DNA of 64,000 bases, taken from Thiotrichaceae bacterium UBA4486. Its GTDB lineage: Bacteria; Pseudomonadota; Gammaproteobacteria; Eutrophobiales; Eutrophobiaceae. Below, piece after piece: positions 8,601 through 16,916 of this stretch; within the stretch, counting starts at the first letter, position 1; every line of letters starts with the position of its first letter. The notes beneath the pieces are model-generated. The model was given only the letters and a program-made list of their open reading frames with translations, ran no database searches and was not told the DNA's origin. A program made the translations under genes and the position numbers. Location of the stretch: NCBI GenBank assembly GCA_002389045.1, contig DGNS01000015.1, positions 355,440 through 419,439 of the forward strand, in the 5' to 3' direction.

Positions 8601-9440
8601 GTGTCAAACGAATCAGGAAACTTGTACGTGGTGGCAACGCCCATCGGCAATCTTCAGGACATCAGCCCGCGCGCCCGCGATGTGCTGTCCACCGTGGATC
8701 TGATTCTGGCAGAAGATACGCGGCACAGCCAGACGTTGCTGCGGCAATTCAGCATTAACACCCCCTTGAAGTCCTGTCATGAGCATAATGAGGACCGGCG
8801 CATCGGGGAAATGCTGGAATTCCTGGGTCAGGGCCATGATATCGCGTTCATCAGCGACGCCGGTACGCCCCTGATCAGCGATCCGGGTTACCGGCTGGTG
8901 GCTGCGGCGCATGACCATGCCATCCGGGTAATCCCCGTGCCCGGCCCCTCGGCCTGTATCAGCGCCCTGTCCGTATCCGGTCTGCCTACGGATCGTTTCC
9001 GGTTTATCGGTTACCTGCCCGCGAAGCAGGGGGCCAGGTTGAAAGCATTGGAAGAACTCTCCCGCGAACAGGACACCCTGATTTTTTACGAGGCGCCGCA
9101 CCGCATCCGCGCCACCCTGAACGATGCCATCGCCGTATTCGGTGCTTCCAGACCGGCCATGCTGGCGCGGGAGATGACCAAACTCTACGAGGAAACCCAT
9201 CGCTCCGGCCTGGCCGATTGCCTGGCCTGGGTCGATGCTGATACAGGACGCGGCAAGGGCGAGTATGTATTGATTGTTCAGGGTGCGCAGGCAGCCGATG
9301 CCGACAGCGAGGCGGCGCTGCGGATACTGAAAATCCTGCTTGCGGAACTGCCGAAGAACAAGGCGGCGGAACTGACGGCGAGAATCACCGGTATGAAGAA
9401 GAACGAGCTCTACCGGCTGGCGCTGGACCTGGACGAGTAG
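8601..9440 (+). CDS. rsmI: 16S rRNA 2'-O-ribose C1402 methyltransferase RsmI
   Basis: This 279-residue SAM-dependent enzyme of the tetrapyrrole-methylase fold modifies C1402 in the 16S rRNA decoding centre. Key motifs are VVATPIGNLQDISPRA at the N-terminus, FISDAGTPLISDPG in the middle and PGPSACISALSVSGLPTDRF. It starts with GTG at 8601; the ATG two bases upstream is in another frame. Divergent from lpoA and directly followed by rnpB, as in Pseudomonas. Confidence 0.95.
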   Translation: MSNESGNLYVVATPIGNLQDISPRARDVLSTVDLILAEDTRHSQTLLRQFSINTPLKSCHEHNEDRRIGEMLEFLGQGHDIAFISDAGTPLISDPGYRLVAAAHDHAIRVIPVPGPSACISALSVSGLPTDRFRFIGYLPAKQGARLKALEELSREQDTLIFYEAPHRIRATLNDAIAVFGASRPAMLAREMTKLYEETHRSGLADCLAWVDADTGRGKGEYVLIVQGAQAADADSEAALRILKILLAELPKNKAAELTARITGMKKNELYRLALDLDE

Positions 9441-9494
9441 TCCGTTTTGCACATTCATGCACCGCGGCGCCGATATGCTCTATACTGTCCGGTT

Positions 9495-9868
9495 CGGGAG
9501 TTGGCCAGGTGATCGCTGCGGGACTTGATCCCGCAGAGGAAAGTCCGGGCTCCACAGGACAGGGTGCCAGATAACCTCTGGGCGGCGCGAGCCGACGGCC
9601 AGTGCAACAGAAAATATACCGCCTGTTCCTGTTAAATCAGGGGCAGGTAAGGGTGAAATGGTGCGGTAAGAGCGCACCGCGCGGCTGGTAACAGTTCGCG
9701 GCAGTGTAAACCCCACCCGGAGCAAGGCCAAATAGGGATCCCATGGTGTGGTCCGCACCGGATCCGGGTAGGCTGCTTGAGGTGCATGGTGACATGCATC
9801 CCAGATGAATGATCACCACCGCCGGTTCGCCGGCGGGACAGAACCCGGCTTATCGGCCGGCTCCCGAC
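9495..9868 (+). ncRNA. rnpB: RNase P RNA (bacterial class A)
   Basis: The catalytic RNA of RNase P, which trims tRNA 5' ends. Diagnostic conserved parts are present: GAGGAAAGTCCGGGC near 9535-9549 (P4 5' strand region), CAGGGTGCCAG, GGTAAGGGTGAAA, the block GTAAACCCCACCCGGAGCAA, AGATGAATGATCACC and ACAGAACCCGGCTTATC. The ends pair (GGGAG near 9496-9500 with CTCCC near 9861-9865), forming helix P1 and setting the approximate limits. A -10-like TATACT at 9481-9486 precedes it. No strong U-rich terminator is visible after it. Confidence 0.96.
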
Positions 9869-9914
9869 TATTATTTCAAGATAACCCGGACTTGATCGGG
9901 GATCTCTTAAACAG

Positions 9915-10652
9915 TCAGCGCCGCAATTTTTCCTGAATGGCGGCGAGAAAGCCGCGCAGGATATTCAATTCGTTGGCATCCATCTGTGTACGATTGAAAA
10001 GCCGCTTCAGTCGCCGCATCAGACGGCGCGGTTTTTCCGGATCGTAAAATCCAACCTCGGTCATCGTTTGCCTGAGGTGATCGTAAAACATCTCCATGGC
10101 CTCCTGTGTGGCCAGCGGGGTTCCGGCTTCACGGTCATTGTCAGGCGCGGCAGCGGACGTTGCCTGCACCAGAAGTTCATAGGCGATGATCTGTACGGCG
10201 GCGGCGATATTCAGCGAACTGTACTCCGGGTTGGCCGGGATGCGGATGGCGCGGTGACACAGGTCCAGTTCCTCGTTACTCAAGCCCGAGTTTTCGCGGC
10301 CGAACAGGATGGCGATATTCGACTCCTTCGGTGCATTTATTATCTCGCGGGCGGCCTCGGCGGGACTCAACACCGGCCATTCGATGCTGCGTTCGCGCGC
10401 CGTTGTTGCGTAGATCATATTGCAATCCTTGATGGCCGCTGCCAGTGAGTCGTGGACCTCGGCGTGGTAGAGGATATCATCGGCGCCGGTGGCCCTGGCC
10501 GTGCACTCGGCGCTCGGGAAAATTTTTGGAGTGACCAGGACCAGCCGTTGCTGGCTCATGGTTTTCATGGCCCGCGCGGCGGCGCCGATATTGCCCGGGT
10601 GGCTGGTGGCCACCAGGACCATGCGAATGTTGCTCGGCGCGGCTGGCTTCAT
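9915..10652 (-). CDS. trmJ: tRNA (Cm32/Um32) methyltransferase TrmJ
   Basis: This 245-residue SPOUT-class enzyme 2'-O-methylates position 32 of certain tRNAs. The N-terminal catalytic domain shows VLVATSHPGNIGAAARAMK (motif 1), LFGRENSGLSNEEL (motif 2) and IPANPEYSSLNIAAAVQI (motif 3, with the knot). The C-terminal helical extension contains RLMRRLKRLFNR and is typical of TrmJ. It is divergent from suhB, a neighbour pair found in many gammaproteobacteria. Confidence 0.94.
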   Translation of the reverse strand: MKPAAPSNIRMVLVATSHPGNIGAAARAMKTMSQQRLVLVTPKIFPSAECTARATGADDILYHAEVHDSLAAAIKDCNMIYATTARERSIEWPVLSPAEAAREIINAPKESNIAILFGRENSGLSNEELDLCHRAIRIPANPEYSSLNIAAAVQIIAYELLVQATSAAAPDNDREAGTPLATQEAMEMFYDHLRQTMTEVGFYDPEKPRRLMRRLKRLFNRTQMDANELNILRGFLAAIQEKLRR

Positions 10653-10716
10653 CTTGTTATATCAGGCGGCTGTGTATACCGTACAATACCCGTTTATCCA
10701 CTGAGGCGTAGTTTTC

Positions 10717-11517
10717 ATGGCTCCCATGCTTAACATCGCGGTGCGCGCTGCACGTGCCGCCGGCAATATAATCCAGCGCAGTATGGATCGCGTGCACGAC
10801 CTGAACATTGACCGCAAGGGGCAAAATGATTTTGTCACCGAGGTCGATCACAGGGCCGAGGCGGCCATTATACAGACCATTCGCGACAGTTATCCCGATC
10901 ACGCTTTCCTGGCCGAGGAGAGCGGTAAAAGTGGCGACAGTGACCACGTCTGGATCATCGACCCACTGGATGGCACGACAAACTACCTGCACAGCTTTCC
11001 CCAGTATGCGGTCTCCATCGCGCTGGAGGTCAAGGGCACGTTGCAACAAGCGGTGATTTTTGATCCTTTCAAAAATGAAATGTTTACCGCCAGCCAGGGC
11101 GGTGGCGCCTACCTGAACGATCATCGCATTCGTGTCAGTGCGCGTAAAAAACTCGCCGGTGCGCTGATCGGTACCGGTTTCCCTTTCAAGGAACAGGCCC
11201 GGCTGGATTTGTACGTGGATACCTTCCGCGATCTGTTTCCCATGACCTCGGGGATCCGCCGCGCCGGTTCCGCGGCGCTCGATCTCGCTTACGTGGCCAG
11301 CGGCCGCATGGACGGTTTCTGGGAATTCGGCCTGCATCCGTGGGACATGGCTGCCGGCATATTGCTGGTCCGCGAAGCCGGTGGCGCGGTAACCGACATG
11401 AACGGCAACGCGGATGTCTACCGCGGCGATATCATTGGCGGCAACGCCAGCCTGTACAGGCTCATTCAGAAACAGATTGCCGGCTCACTGAAAAAGCACG
11501 GCTACCGCGCCAGGTGA
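10717..11517 (+). CDS. suhB: Inositol-1-monophosphatase SuhB
   Basis: This 266-residue Mg-dependent phosphatase of the inositol monophosphatase family has the metal-binding motifs EESG, DPLDGTTNYLH and WDMAAGILLVREAGG. In enterics SuhB also joins the rRNA transcription antitermination complex. The upstream region holds a -10-like TACAAT. Convergent with folD, with a 17-base gap. Confidence 0.95.
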   Translation: MAPMLNIAVRAARAAGNIIQRSMDRVHDLNIDRKGQNDFVTEVDHRAEAAIIQTIRDSYPDHAFLAEESGKSGDSDHVWIIDPLDGTTNYLHSFPQYAVSIALEVKGTLQQAVIFDPFKNEMFTASQGGGAYLNDHRIRVSARKKLAGALIGTGFPFKEQARLDLYVDTFRDLFPMTSGIRRAGSAALDLAYVASGRMDGFWEFGLHPWDMAAGILLVREAGGAVTDMNGNADVYRGDIIGGNASLYRLIQKQIAGSLKKHGYRAR

Positions 11518-11534
11518 ACCCCCGGCGGCTGTGT

Positions 11535-12395
11535 TCAGTCGTCGTTCCCGTGCATGGCTTCCGCCGCCATGATGGTGTTGGCCACCAGCATGGTGATGGT
11601 CATCGGGCCGACGCCGCCGGGAACCGGGGTGATATACCCGGCCACTTCTTTTACTGAATCAAAATCCACATCGCCGACCAGTTTGCCGTCGTCCGTGCGA
11701 TTGATGCCGACATCAATGACGATGGCACCGGGTTTGACCATGTCGCCGCTGATCATTTGCGCTTTGCCGGTGGCCACCACCAGGATGTCGGCAATTTTCG
11801 TGTAAAACGCCAGATCCTGCGTGCGCGAGGTGCAGATGCTCACGGTGGCGCTTTCCTGCAACAGCATCAGGGCCATGGGTTTGCCGACAATGTTACTGCG
11901 GCCGACGACGACGGCGTTCTTGCCGGAAATTTCCGCATTGATGTGTTTCAGCATGGCCATGACGCCAAACGGTGTGCACGGCGGAAAAACGGTGTTTCCG
12001 ACCACCAGGGCGCCGAGGTTGTAGAGATGAAAACCGTCCACATCTTTTTCCGGTGAGATGGTTTCCAGCACCTTGTCGACATCGATTTGTTCCGGCAGCG
12101 GCAACTGCACCAGGATGCCGTGGATGTCCGGGTTTTCGTTCAGATGCGTGATCCGGGAAAGCAGCATTTCCTCGGTGGTGTCATCCGGCAGTTCGATGAG
12201 TTCCGAGTGCAGTCCCAGATCGTGGCAGGCCTTGACCTTGTTACGCACATAGACCCGGGACGCCGGGTTGTCGCCGACGATGATCACCGCCAGGCCGGGC
12301 AAAATGCCCTTGGCCTTGAGGGCGTCGGCTCGCACTTTCCAGTCCTGGCGGACCTGTTCGGCGACGGCTTTGCCGTCAATAATTACTGCAGTCAT
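11535..12395 (-). CDS. folD: Bifunctional methylenetetrahydrofolate dehydrogenase/cyclohydrolase
   Basis: This 286-residue enzyme interconverts 5,10-methylene-, methenyl- and 10-formyl-tetrahydrofolate with NADP. Characteristic motifs are YVRNKVKACHDLG (catalytic Lys region), QLPLPEQID, DVDGFH and the dinucleotide loop VVGRSNIVGKP, ending in VPGGVGPMTITMLVANT. It lies 17 bases downstream of the arsM-like gene on the same strand, so it may be co-transcribed with arsM and the hydroxylase gene. Confidence 0.96.
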   Translation of the reverse strand: MTAVIIDGKAVAEQVRQDWKVRADALKAKGILPGLAVIIVGDNPASRVYVRNKVKACHDLGLHSELIELPDDTTEEMLLSRITHLNENPDIHGILVQLPLPEQIDVDKVLETISPEKDVDGFHLYNLGALVVGNTVFPPCTPFGVMAMLKHINAEISGKNAVVVGRSNIVGKPMALMLLQESATVSICTSRTQDLAFYTKIADILVVATGKAQMISGDMVKPGAIVIDVGINRTDDGKLVGDVDFDSVKEVAGYITPVPGGVGPMTITMLVANTIMAAEAMHGNDD

Positions 12396-12412
12396 TCAAA
12401 TCTCCTCGTTTA

Positions 12413-13528
12413 TTAGCAACAGGACTGTGGCGTGGTGTTGGCATGAGCGCCACCTTTGGTTTCAGACGGCGGTCTGCGGGTGTTCGGGGGGGCGCACCAG
12501 TTGACAGGCTCCTTCTCGGCGGCGGGCATTATACCAATAAAATCCTCCCTGCAGGGACCCTCGGTGCAGAATCTGAACGTGCGTTCACACACGGCCATGC
12601 GTTCGCCGCGTGGAAATTCATGGCCGTCATCGTCGCGTACGTACGAATACGGACCGCGATAGATCACGGCATGGCCCTGATCGATGTATTCCCTGCCGAC
12701 GGGTTTCACCGCGGTCAGGGTTACGGAGCGGAATTCGATGCCCTCGACGATGCGCCAGGGTTCGTTGACCCACTTGTCATAGGCCAGGGACTGGAATCCC
12801 GCCTCATTGAACAGGCGTAGCATTTCCTGCTCCTGGAAGGCGCCGGAGATGCAGCCGCTCCACAGTTCCGGATCCTGTTTCAGGTGTTCGGGTATGACTT
12901 CGTCGCAGACGATATCGGAGATCGCGATGCGACCACCCGGTTTTACGACGCGGAAGATCTCGTTCACCAGCGATGATTTCTGTGCATCGTCGACCAGGTT
13001 GAGCACACAATTGGAAATGACCAGGTCAACGGAGTCATCGGCAATCAGTGGCCGTTCATTGCGTTGTCCGGCTGTCCAGGCCTCCAGGGCCTGAAGGTCG
13101 GCATGGTTGTGCACTGTATTGTCGGCCAGCCACGCATCCATGGCCTCGACATCGAGCGCCAGATCCTGGATCCGGCCTTTCAGAAAGCGCACGCGATGAC
13201 CGCCGAGTTTCACGGCCATTTCTTCGGCGTATTTACGCGCCAGCGCCAGCATATCGTCGTTCATGTCCACGCCGATGACCCGGCCTTCTTTGCCGACCAG
13301 TTGTGCCGCCATGTAACAGATCTTGCCGCTGCCGGAGCCGAGATCCAGCACTGTGTCACCCTCTTGAACATAACGTGAGGGATCGCCGCAGCCGTAATCC
13401 TTCTCGATGATCTCGTCCGGCAACAGCGACAGCAGGCGGGCATCGTAGTCCACGGGACAGCAGAGGTCTTCCTGTCGCTGTTCCGCGCCCTGTGAATAAC
13501 GGTTGAGCACGGCGGTTTGTTTGTTCAT
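12413..13528 (-). CDS. arsM: ArsM-like arsenite S-adenosylmethionine methyltransferase with C-terminal extension
   Basis: This 371-residue protein has a class I SAM-binding core (VLDLGSGSGKICY, residues 60-72). Cysteines at 71, 174 (ISNCVLNL) and 226 (WSGCISGA) match the three arsenic-binding cysteines of ArsM-type enzymes, and there is an extra Cys23-Cys24 pair. After the core come about 100 residues containing VIYRGPYSYVRDDDGHEF, several more cysteines and a terminal Cys-Cys. This extension is seen in some ArsM-like families and may bind metalloid. Likely reaction: methylation of As(III); substrate not proven. Its ATG overlaps the stop of the upstream hydroxylase gene (ATGA). No arsR, arsC or arsB is in the window. 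Confidence 0.82.
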   Translation of the reverse strand: MNKQTAVLNRYSQGAEQRQEDLCCPVDYDARLLSLLPDEIIEKDYGCGDPSRYVQEGDTVLDLGSGSGKICYMAAQLVGKEGRVIGVDMNDDMLALARKYAEEMAVKLGGHRVRFLKGRIQDLALDVEAMDAWLADNTVHNHADLQALEAWTAGQRNERPLIADDSVDLVISNCVLNLVDDAQKSSLVNEIFRVVKPGGRIAISDIVCDEVIPEHLKQDPELWSGCISGAFQEQEMLRLFNEAGFQSLAYDKWVNEPWRIVEGIEFRSVTLTAVKPVGREYIDQGHAVIYRGPYSYVRDDDGHEFPRGERMAVCERTFRFCTEGPCREDFIGIMPAAEKEPVNWCAPPNTRRPPSETKGGAHANTTPQSCC

Positions 13529-14322
13529 GGACTGGATCTCCGGAAAGGTTGAATGAGTAATTTATGCAACAGGATTGTCTCCGAACCGCGGAATTCTTCA
13601 AGACCGATGTGCATGTTGTCGTGGCCTTCGCGCGGTTGGTCGCGATAGCTGTGAAACACATGATCCCACCAGGGCACCGAGAAACAGAAGTTGCTGTTGG
13701 TTTCATCCCGGATCACGGAATGGTGGACGCGGTGCATATCCGGCGTGACGATGATTTTACGCAGTATTTTGTCGATGGGCCGGGGAATACGCACATTACT
13801 GTGATTGAACATGGGCAGAATGTTCAGGACCACTTCAAACAGGACCACGGCAACAGCCGGGGCGCCGATCAGCACAATGACCAGAGACTTTACCAGCACA
13901 GAAATGATCAACTCCAGCGGATGGAAACGGATGCCGGTGGTGACATCGAATTCCTGGTCACAGTGATGTACGCGGTGCAATCGCCACAGCCATTCGTACT
14001 TGTGAAATAAACGGTGTTGCCAGTAGATGGTGAGATCGAGCACGATCATGGACAGGACTACCATCAGCCAGAACGGCAGATCAATATTATTGAACAGTCC
14101 CAGCGAACGTTCCGTCGCCAGCGTGGCCATGCCCGCCAGCGCCAGCAGGGGCAACAGTTGAATGATGATGATGGAGATCAGGATCAGCGCCAGGTTGTTG
14201 ATACGCCGCAGCGTGTGATGCGACAACACCGGACGGCGGGGCGCAACGTGTTCCCAGCCGAGTAACAGCAGCAGGCAGAGCAGGAAAGCGCCGACCCTGA
14301 TCAGAATTTCATTATCCGGCAT
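13525..14322 (-). CDS. Sterol desaturase / fatty acid hydroxylase family membrane protein
   Basis: This 265-residue membrane di-iron protein has the family's histidine boxes: HRLFH (103-107), HRVHH (116-120), single histidines near 134 and 174, HRVHH (197-201) and HVFH (221-224). Three to four transmembrane stretches lie at about 8-25, 42-66, 83-101 and 140-170. Family members hydroxylate or desaturate lipid chains using O2; the substrate here is unknown. The ATG at 14322 is preferred over one 24 codons upstream because the extra part is polar and unlike the family. Overlapping the arsM start by four bases, it heads a probable arsM-folD operon. Confidence 0.85.
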   Translation of the reverse strand: MPDNEILIRVGAFLLCLLLLLGWEHVAPRRPVLSHHTLRRINNLALILISIIIIQLLPLLALAGMATLATERSLGLFNNIDLPFWLMVVLSMIVLDLTIYWQHRLFHKYEWLWRLHRVHHCDQEFDVTTGIRFHPLELIISVLVKSLVIVLIGAPAVAVVLFEVVLNILPMFNHSNVRIPRPIDKILRKIIVTPDMHRVHHSVIRDETNSNFCFSVPWWDHVFHSYRDQPREGHDNMHIGLEEFRGSETILLHKLLIQPFRRSSP

Positions 14323-14428
14323 GTCGTGTAACAATAAGTGAATGTGCGAATGGCGCCGGAGTCTTGCGGTTCCGGAACGCAGCATTATAGACAAACGAAC
14401 CGGTAAATAGTTAGGTAATCACCCCTTA

Positions 14429-15439
14429 ATGAACGCGAATAACCAGGGCCGCTATCCGGCTCAACGCATGCGCCGATTACGACGGCTGCACGGGCTGCGG
14501 CAGTTGGTGGCGGAGAACGGCCTCACGAGCCGGGATCTGATTTATCCCATGTTCATTACCGACGGGGAAAAGCAGCGTCAGCCTGTGCCCTCCATGCCCG
14601 GTATCGAGCGGCTCAGCATTGATCAATTACTGCTGGAGGCCGGTGAACTTGCCGGTCTGGGCATACCGGCGCTGGCCCTGTTTCCGGTAATTGAGAGCGA
14701 TAAAAAATCAAAAGATGCCGCCGAGGCCTGCAACTCGAAGGGACTGGTTCAGTGCGCCGTTGCCGCTCTCAAGAAAGAGTATCCCGAACTGGTGGTCATT
14801 ACCGATGTGGCGCTGGATCCCTACACCAGTCATGGCCAGGACGGACTGATCGACGAAAACGGTTATGTCATCAATGATGAGACGGTCGATGTCCTGGCCA
14901 GGCAGGCGTTATCCCACGCCGAAGCCGGTGCGGACATGATCGCGCCATCGGACATGATGGACGGCCGCGTCGGCGCCATCCGCGAAACCCTGGAAGATTA
15001 CGGTTTTTTCAATACCTGTATCCTTGCCTACTCGGCGAAATACGCCTCCAGCTACTACGGTCCGTTCCGTGATGCCGTTGGCTCGGCGGCCAGCCTGGCC
15101 GGTGCGGACAAGTGTACCTACCAGATGGACCCGGCCAACAGCGACGAGGCCCTGCGCGAGGTAGCGCTGGATATTGCGGAAGGGGCGGATGCGGTGATGG
15201 TCAAACCGGGACTGCCGTACCTGGATATTATTTATCGCGTTAAATCCACGTTCGGTGTGCCGGTCTTTGCCTACAATGTCAGCGGCGAGTATGCCATGCT
15301 CAAGGCCGCCGCGGCCAACGGCTGGCTGGATGAACGAAAAGCCGTTATGGAATCGCTCCTGTGCCTGAAGCGCGCCGGCGCCGATGCCATACTCACGTAC
15401 CACGCGAAAGAAGTCGCCAGGTGGTTGAAAGAGAACTAG
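14429..15439 (+). CDS. hemB: Delta-aminolevulinic acid dehydratase (porphobilinogen synthase)
   Basis: This 336-residue enzyme joins two 5-aminolevulinate molecules into porphobilinogen for heme synthesis. The Schiff-base lysine lies in VMVKPGLPYLDI, with a second active-site lysine in the SAKYASSYYGPFRDA region. The metal region reads DVALDPYTSHGQDG, without the cysteine triad of Zn-dependent enzymes, so this is the Mg/allosteric type found in Pseudomonas. Divergent from the hydroxylase-arsM operon. hemH, the last heme step, is at 46192. Confidence 0.96.
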   Translation: MNANNQGRYPAQRMRRLRRLHGLRQLVAENGLTSRDLIYPMFITDGEKQRQPVPSMPGIERLSIDQLLLEAGELAGLGIPALALFPVIESDKKSKDAAEACNSKGLVQCAVAALKKEYPELVVITDVALDPYTSHGQDGLIDENGYVINDETVDVLARQALSHAEAGADMIAPSDMMDGRVGAIRETLEDYGFFNTCILAYSAKYASSYYGPFRDAVGSAASLAGADKCTYQMDPANSDEALREVALDIAEGADAVMVKPGLPYLDIIYRVKSTFGVPVFAYNVSGEYAMLKAAAANGWLDERKAVMESLLCLKRAGADAILTYHAKEVARWLKEN

Positions 15440-15453
15440 ACAGAAACTCCGTC

Positions 15454-15563
15454 GTCATTCCCGCATGACGTGCAGGAAGCACTCAAGATCGCGGGTACAG
15501 GATGCGCAGGAGCGATCAGGCGGCCCCAGGGATTTGTCATCCCCGTGAAAACGGGGATCCAGT
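15454..15563. repeat. Dispersed intergenic repeat (GTCATTCCCGC / GTCATCCCCGT type)
   Basis: The 214-base gap between hemB and ytoQ holds GTCATTCCCGCATGACG at its left end and a hairpin CCCCGT-GAAA-ACGGGG (15541-15556) followed by ATCCAGTA at its right end. Such sequences belong to a widespread class of proteobacterial intergenic repeats. The hairpin may also stop or stabilise hemB mRNA. No gene is visible here. Confidence 0.6.
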
Positions 15564-15653
15564 AAAATAAACTATCGCCAGAGGCGATTCATTAAATAAA
15601 ACACCCGCTGCAACAAGTCTCTATTTCCATTTAACAAGAAAAGGTTGTAAATA

Positions 15654-16103
15654 ATGAGTACACAAAACTGGAAAGTCTACCTGTCCGGAGAAATACACTC
15701 CGACTGGCGCGAACGGATTATGAACGGTGCAAAGGAAAAAAATCTGCCGGTGGAATTCACCATGCCGGTGACCGATCATGACGCCAGTGATATGTGTGGC
15801 GTCAGGATACTGGGCGAAGAAGAAAAGAATTTCTGGCGGGACCGCAAGGGTTCCGCCATCAACGCCATCCGTACATCGAAACTCATCAGCGATGCCGACG
15901 TGGTCGTGGTGCGCTTCGGTCCCAAGTACAAACAATGGAACGCTGCCTTTGACGCCGGTTTTGCCGCGGCACTGGGCAAGTCGATCATCACCTTGCATGA
16001 CGAGGAACACGATCACGCCCTGAAAGAAGTGGATGCGGCCGCAAAGGCAACGGCCCGACAACCGGAGCAGGTGGTGGAGATCCTGGAATATGTTCTGAAC
16101 TAA
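15654..16103 (+). CDS. ytoQ: YtoQ family protein
   Basis: This 149-residue soluble protein matches the YtoQ family along its length (WKVYLSGEIHSDWRERI at the start, DADVVVVRFGPKYKQWNAAFDAG in the middle). The fold appears related to nucleoside 2-deoxyribosyltransferase-like proteins, with an N-terminal VYLSGEIH strand-loop; that relation is inferred. No catalytic role is established. It stands alone between a repeat region and a bidirectional terminator shared with gloA. Confidence 0.85.
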   Translation: MSTQNWKVYLSGEIHSDWRERIMNGAKEKNLPVEFTMPVTDHDASDMCGVRILGEEEKNFWRDRKGSAINAIRTSKLISDADVVVVRFGPKYKQWNAAFDAGFAAALGKSIITLHDEEHDHALKEVDAAAKATARQPEQVVEILEYVLN

Positions 16104-16111
16104 ACAAAAAA

Positions 16112-16162
16112 GGGCCGGAGTGATTTAAATTTAACCGCTCAAAAATAAATCACTCCGGCCCC
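16112..16162. terminator. Bidirectional rho-independent terminator, ytoQ/gloA
   Basis: A perfect 16-base-pair stem (GGGCCGGAGTGATTTA at 16112-16127, complement at 16146-16161) with an 18-base loop lies nine bases after the ytoQ stop. An A-rich run before it gives a T-tract for minus-strand transcripts from gloA, and ATTTTCC follows on the plus side. The stem is longer than most terminators and could also be a small repeat element. Confidence 0.75.
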
Positions 16163-16181
16163 ATTTTCCTGAGCCGGTGAC

Positions 16182-16745
16182 TTACTGAACGCCCCAGTCT
16201 TTACCGCGCTTTTCCAGCATGTCGGCCTGGAGGATCTCGATCCAGTAGCCGTCCGGATCCTGGATAAACGCCAGTCCCTGCATTTTACCGGCATCGACTT
16301 TTTTCACGAACGGCACGCCGAGTTTTTCAAAGCGATCGCAAGCGGCGTACACATCCGGCACCGTGAAACCGATATGGCCGAAGCCCTTGGGCTCCTCGTT
16401 GCCGTTGTGATACTGGCAACTGTCGTCATCTTCCGTGCCCCAGTTATGGGTCAGTTCCAGCAGGGCTTTATGACCGAATACCCAGGTGGCGCGTTGGTCG
16501 CGATCTTCGGGAATAGCAGCGGCTTCGTCATCGGTCAGCGTCCCCAGAAAATAGAGCGTGAATTTCATCTCCGGGAAGTCGAAGCGGCGGATCAGGTGCA
16601 TGCCGAGCACGCGGCTGTAGAAATCCAGCGTGCGCTCCGGATCCTTGATGCGCATCATGGTCTGGGTGAATACGTAATCCTGTGTTACCGGATCCTGATC
16701 CTCGCAGAGTCCTTCAGCCTGATCGTAGTGTACTGTCATTGTCAT
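16182..16745 (-). CDS. gloA: Lactoylglutathione lyase (glyoxalase I), long type
   Basis: This 187-residue enzyme isomerises the methylglyoxal-glutathione hemithioacetal to S-lactoylglutathione. It is the longer form resembling eukaryotic and Pseudomonas GloA enzymes, usually Zn-dependent. Visible are FTQTMMRIKDPERTLDFYSRVLGM (first metal-ligand Gln), LELTHNWGTE (Glu), GFGHIGFTVPDV (His) and DPDGYWIEIL (Glu). It is monocistronic, sharing a terminator with ytoQ. Confidence 0.94.
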   Translation of the reverse strand: MTMTVHYDQAEGLCEDQDPVTQDYVFTQTMMRIKDPERTLDFYSRVLGMHLIRRFDFPEMKFTLYFLGTLTDDEAAAIPEDRDQRATWVFGHKALLELTHNWGTEDDDSCQYHNGNEEPKGFGHIGFTVPDVYAACDRFEKLGVPFVKKVDAGKMQGLAFIQDPDGYWIEILQADMLEKRGKDWGVQ

Positions 16746-16916
16746 CCTCCTCGTTTATTGCAGGAATCATTATAGTGCTGTTCCCGGTTACACCGGCCGC
16801 ATCAATCATACTCTGTGTAAAACCCTACCAGCGAGTGGCGGGATGATCTACTCCGCGGTTGATTATATGCCGGTCTGGCCGGGGTGCCGGTTCAACCAGG
16901 TGTTGTGAAGGTTTTT

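Noticed and set aside
9480..9819. Short open frames across rnpB
   Set aside because: The segment is fully explained by the conserved RNase P RNA sequence and secondary structure.
16112..16162. Mobile-element end next to gloA
   Set aside because: A 16-base stem with flanking A/T runs between two convergent genes is explained by a bidirectional terminator, and I saw no second copy in the window.
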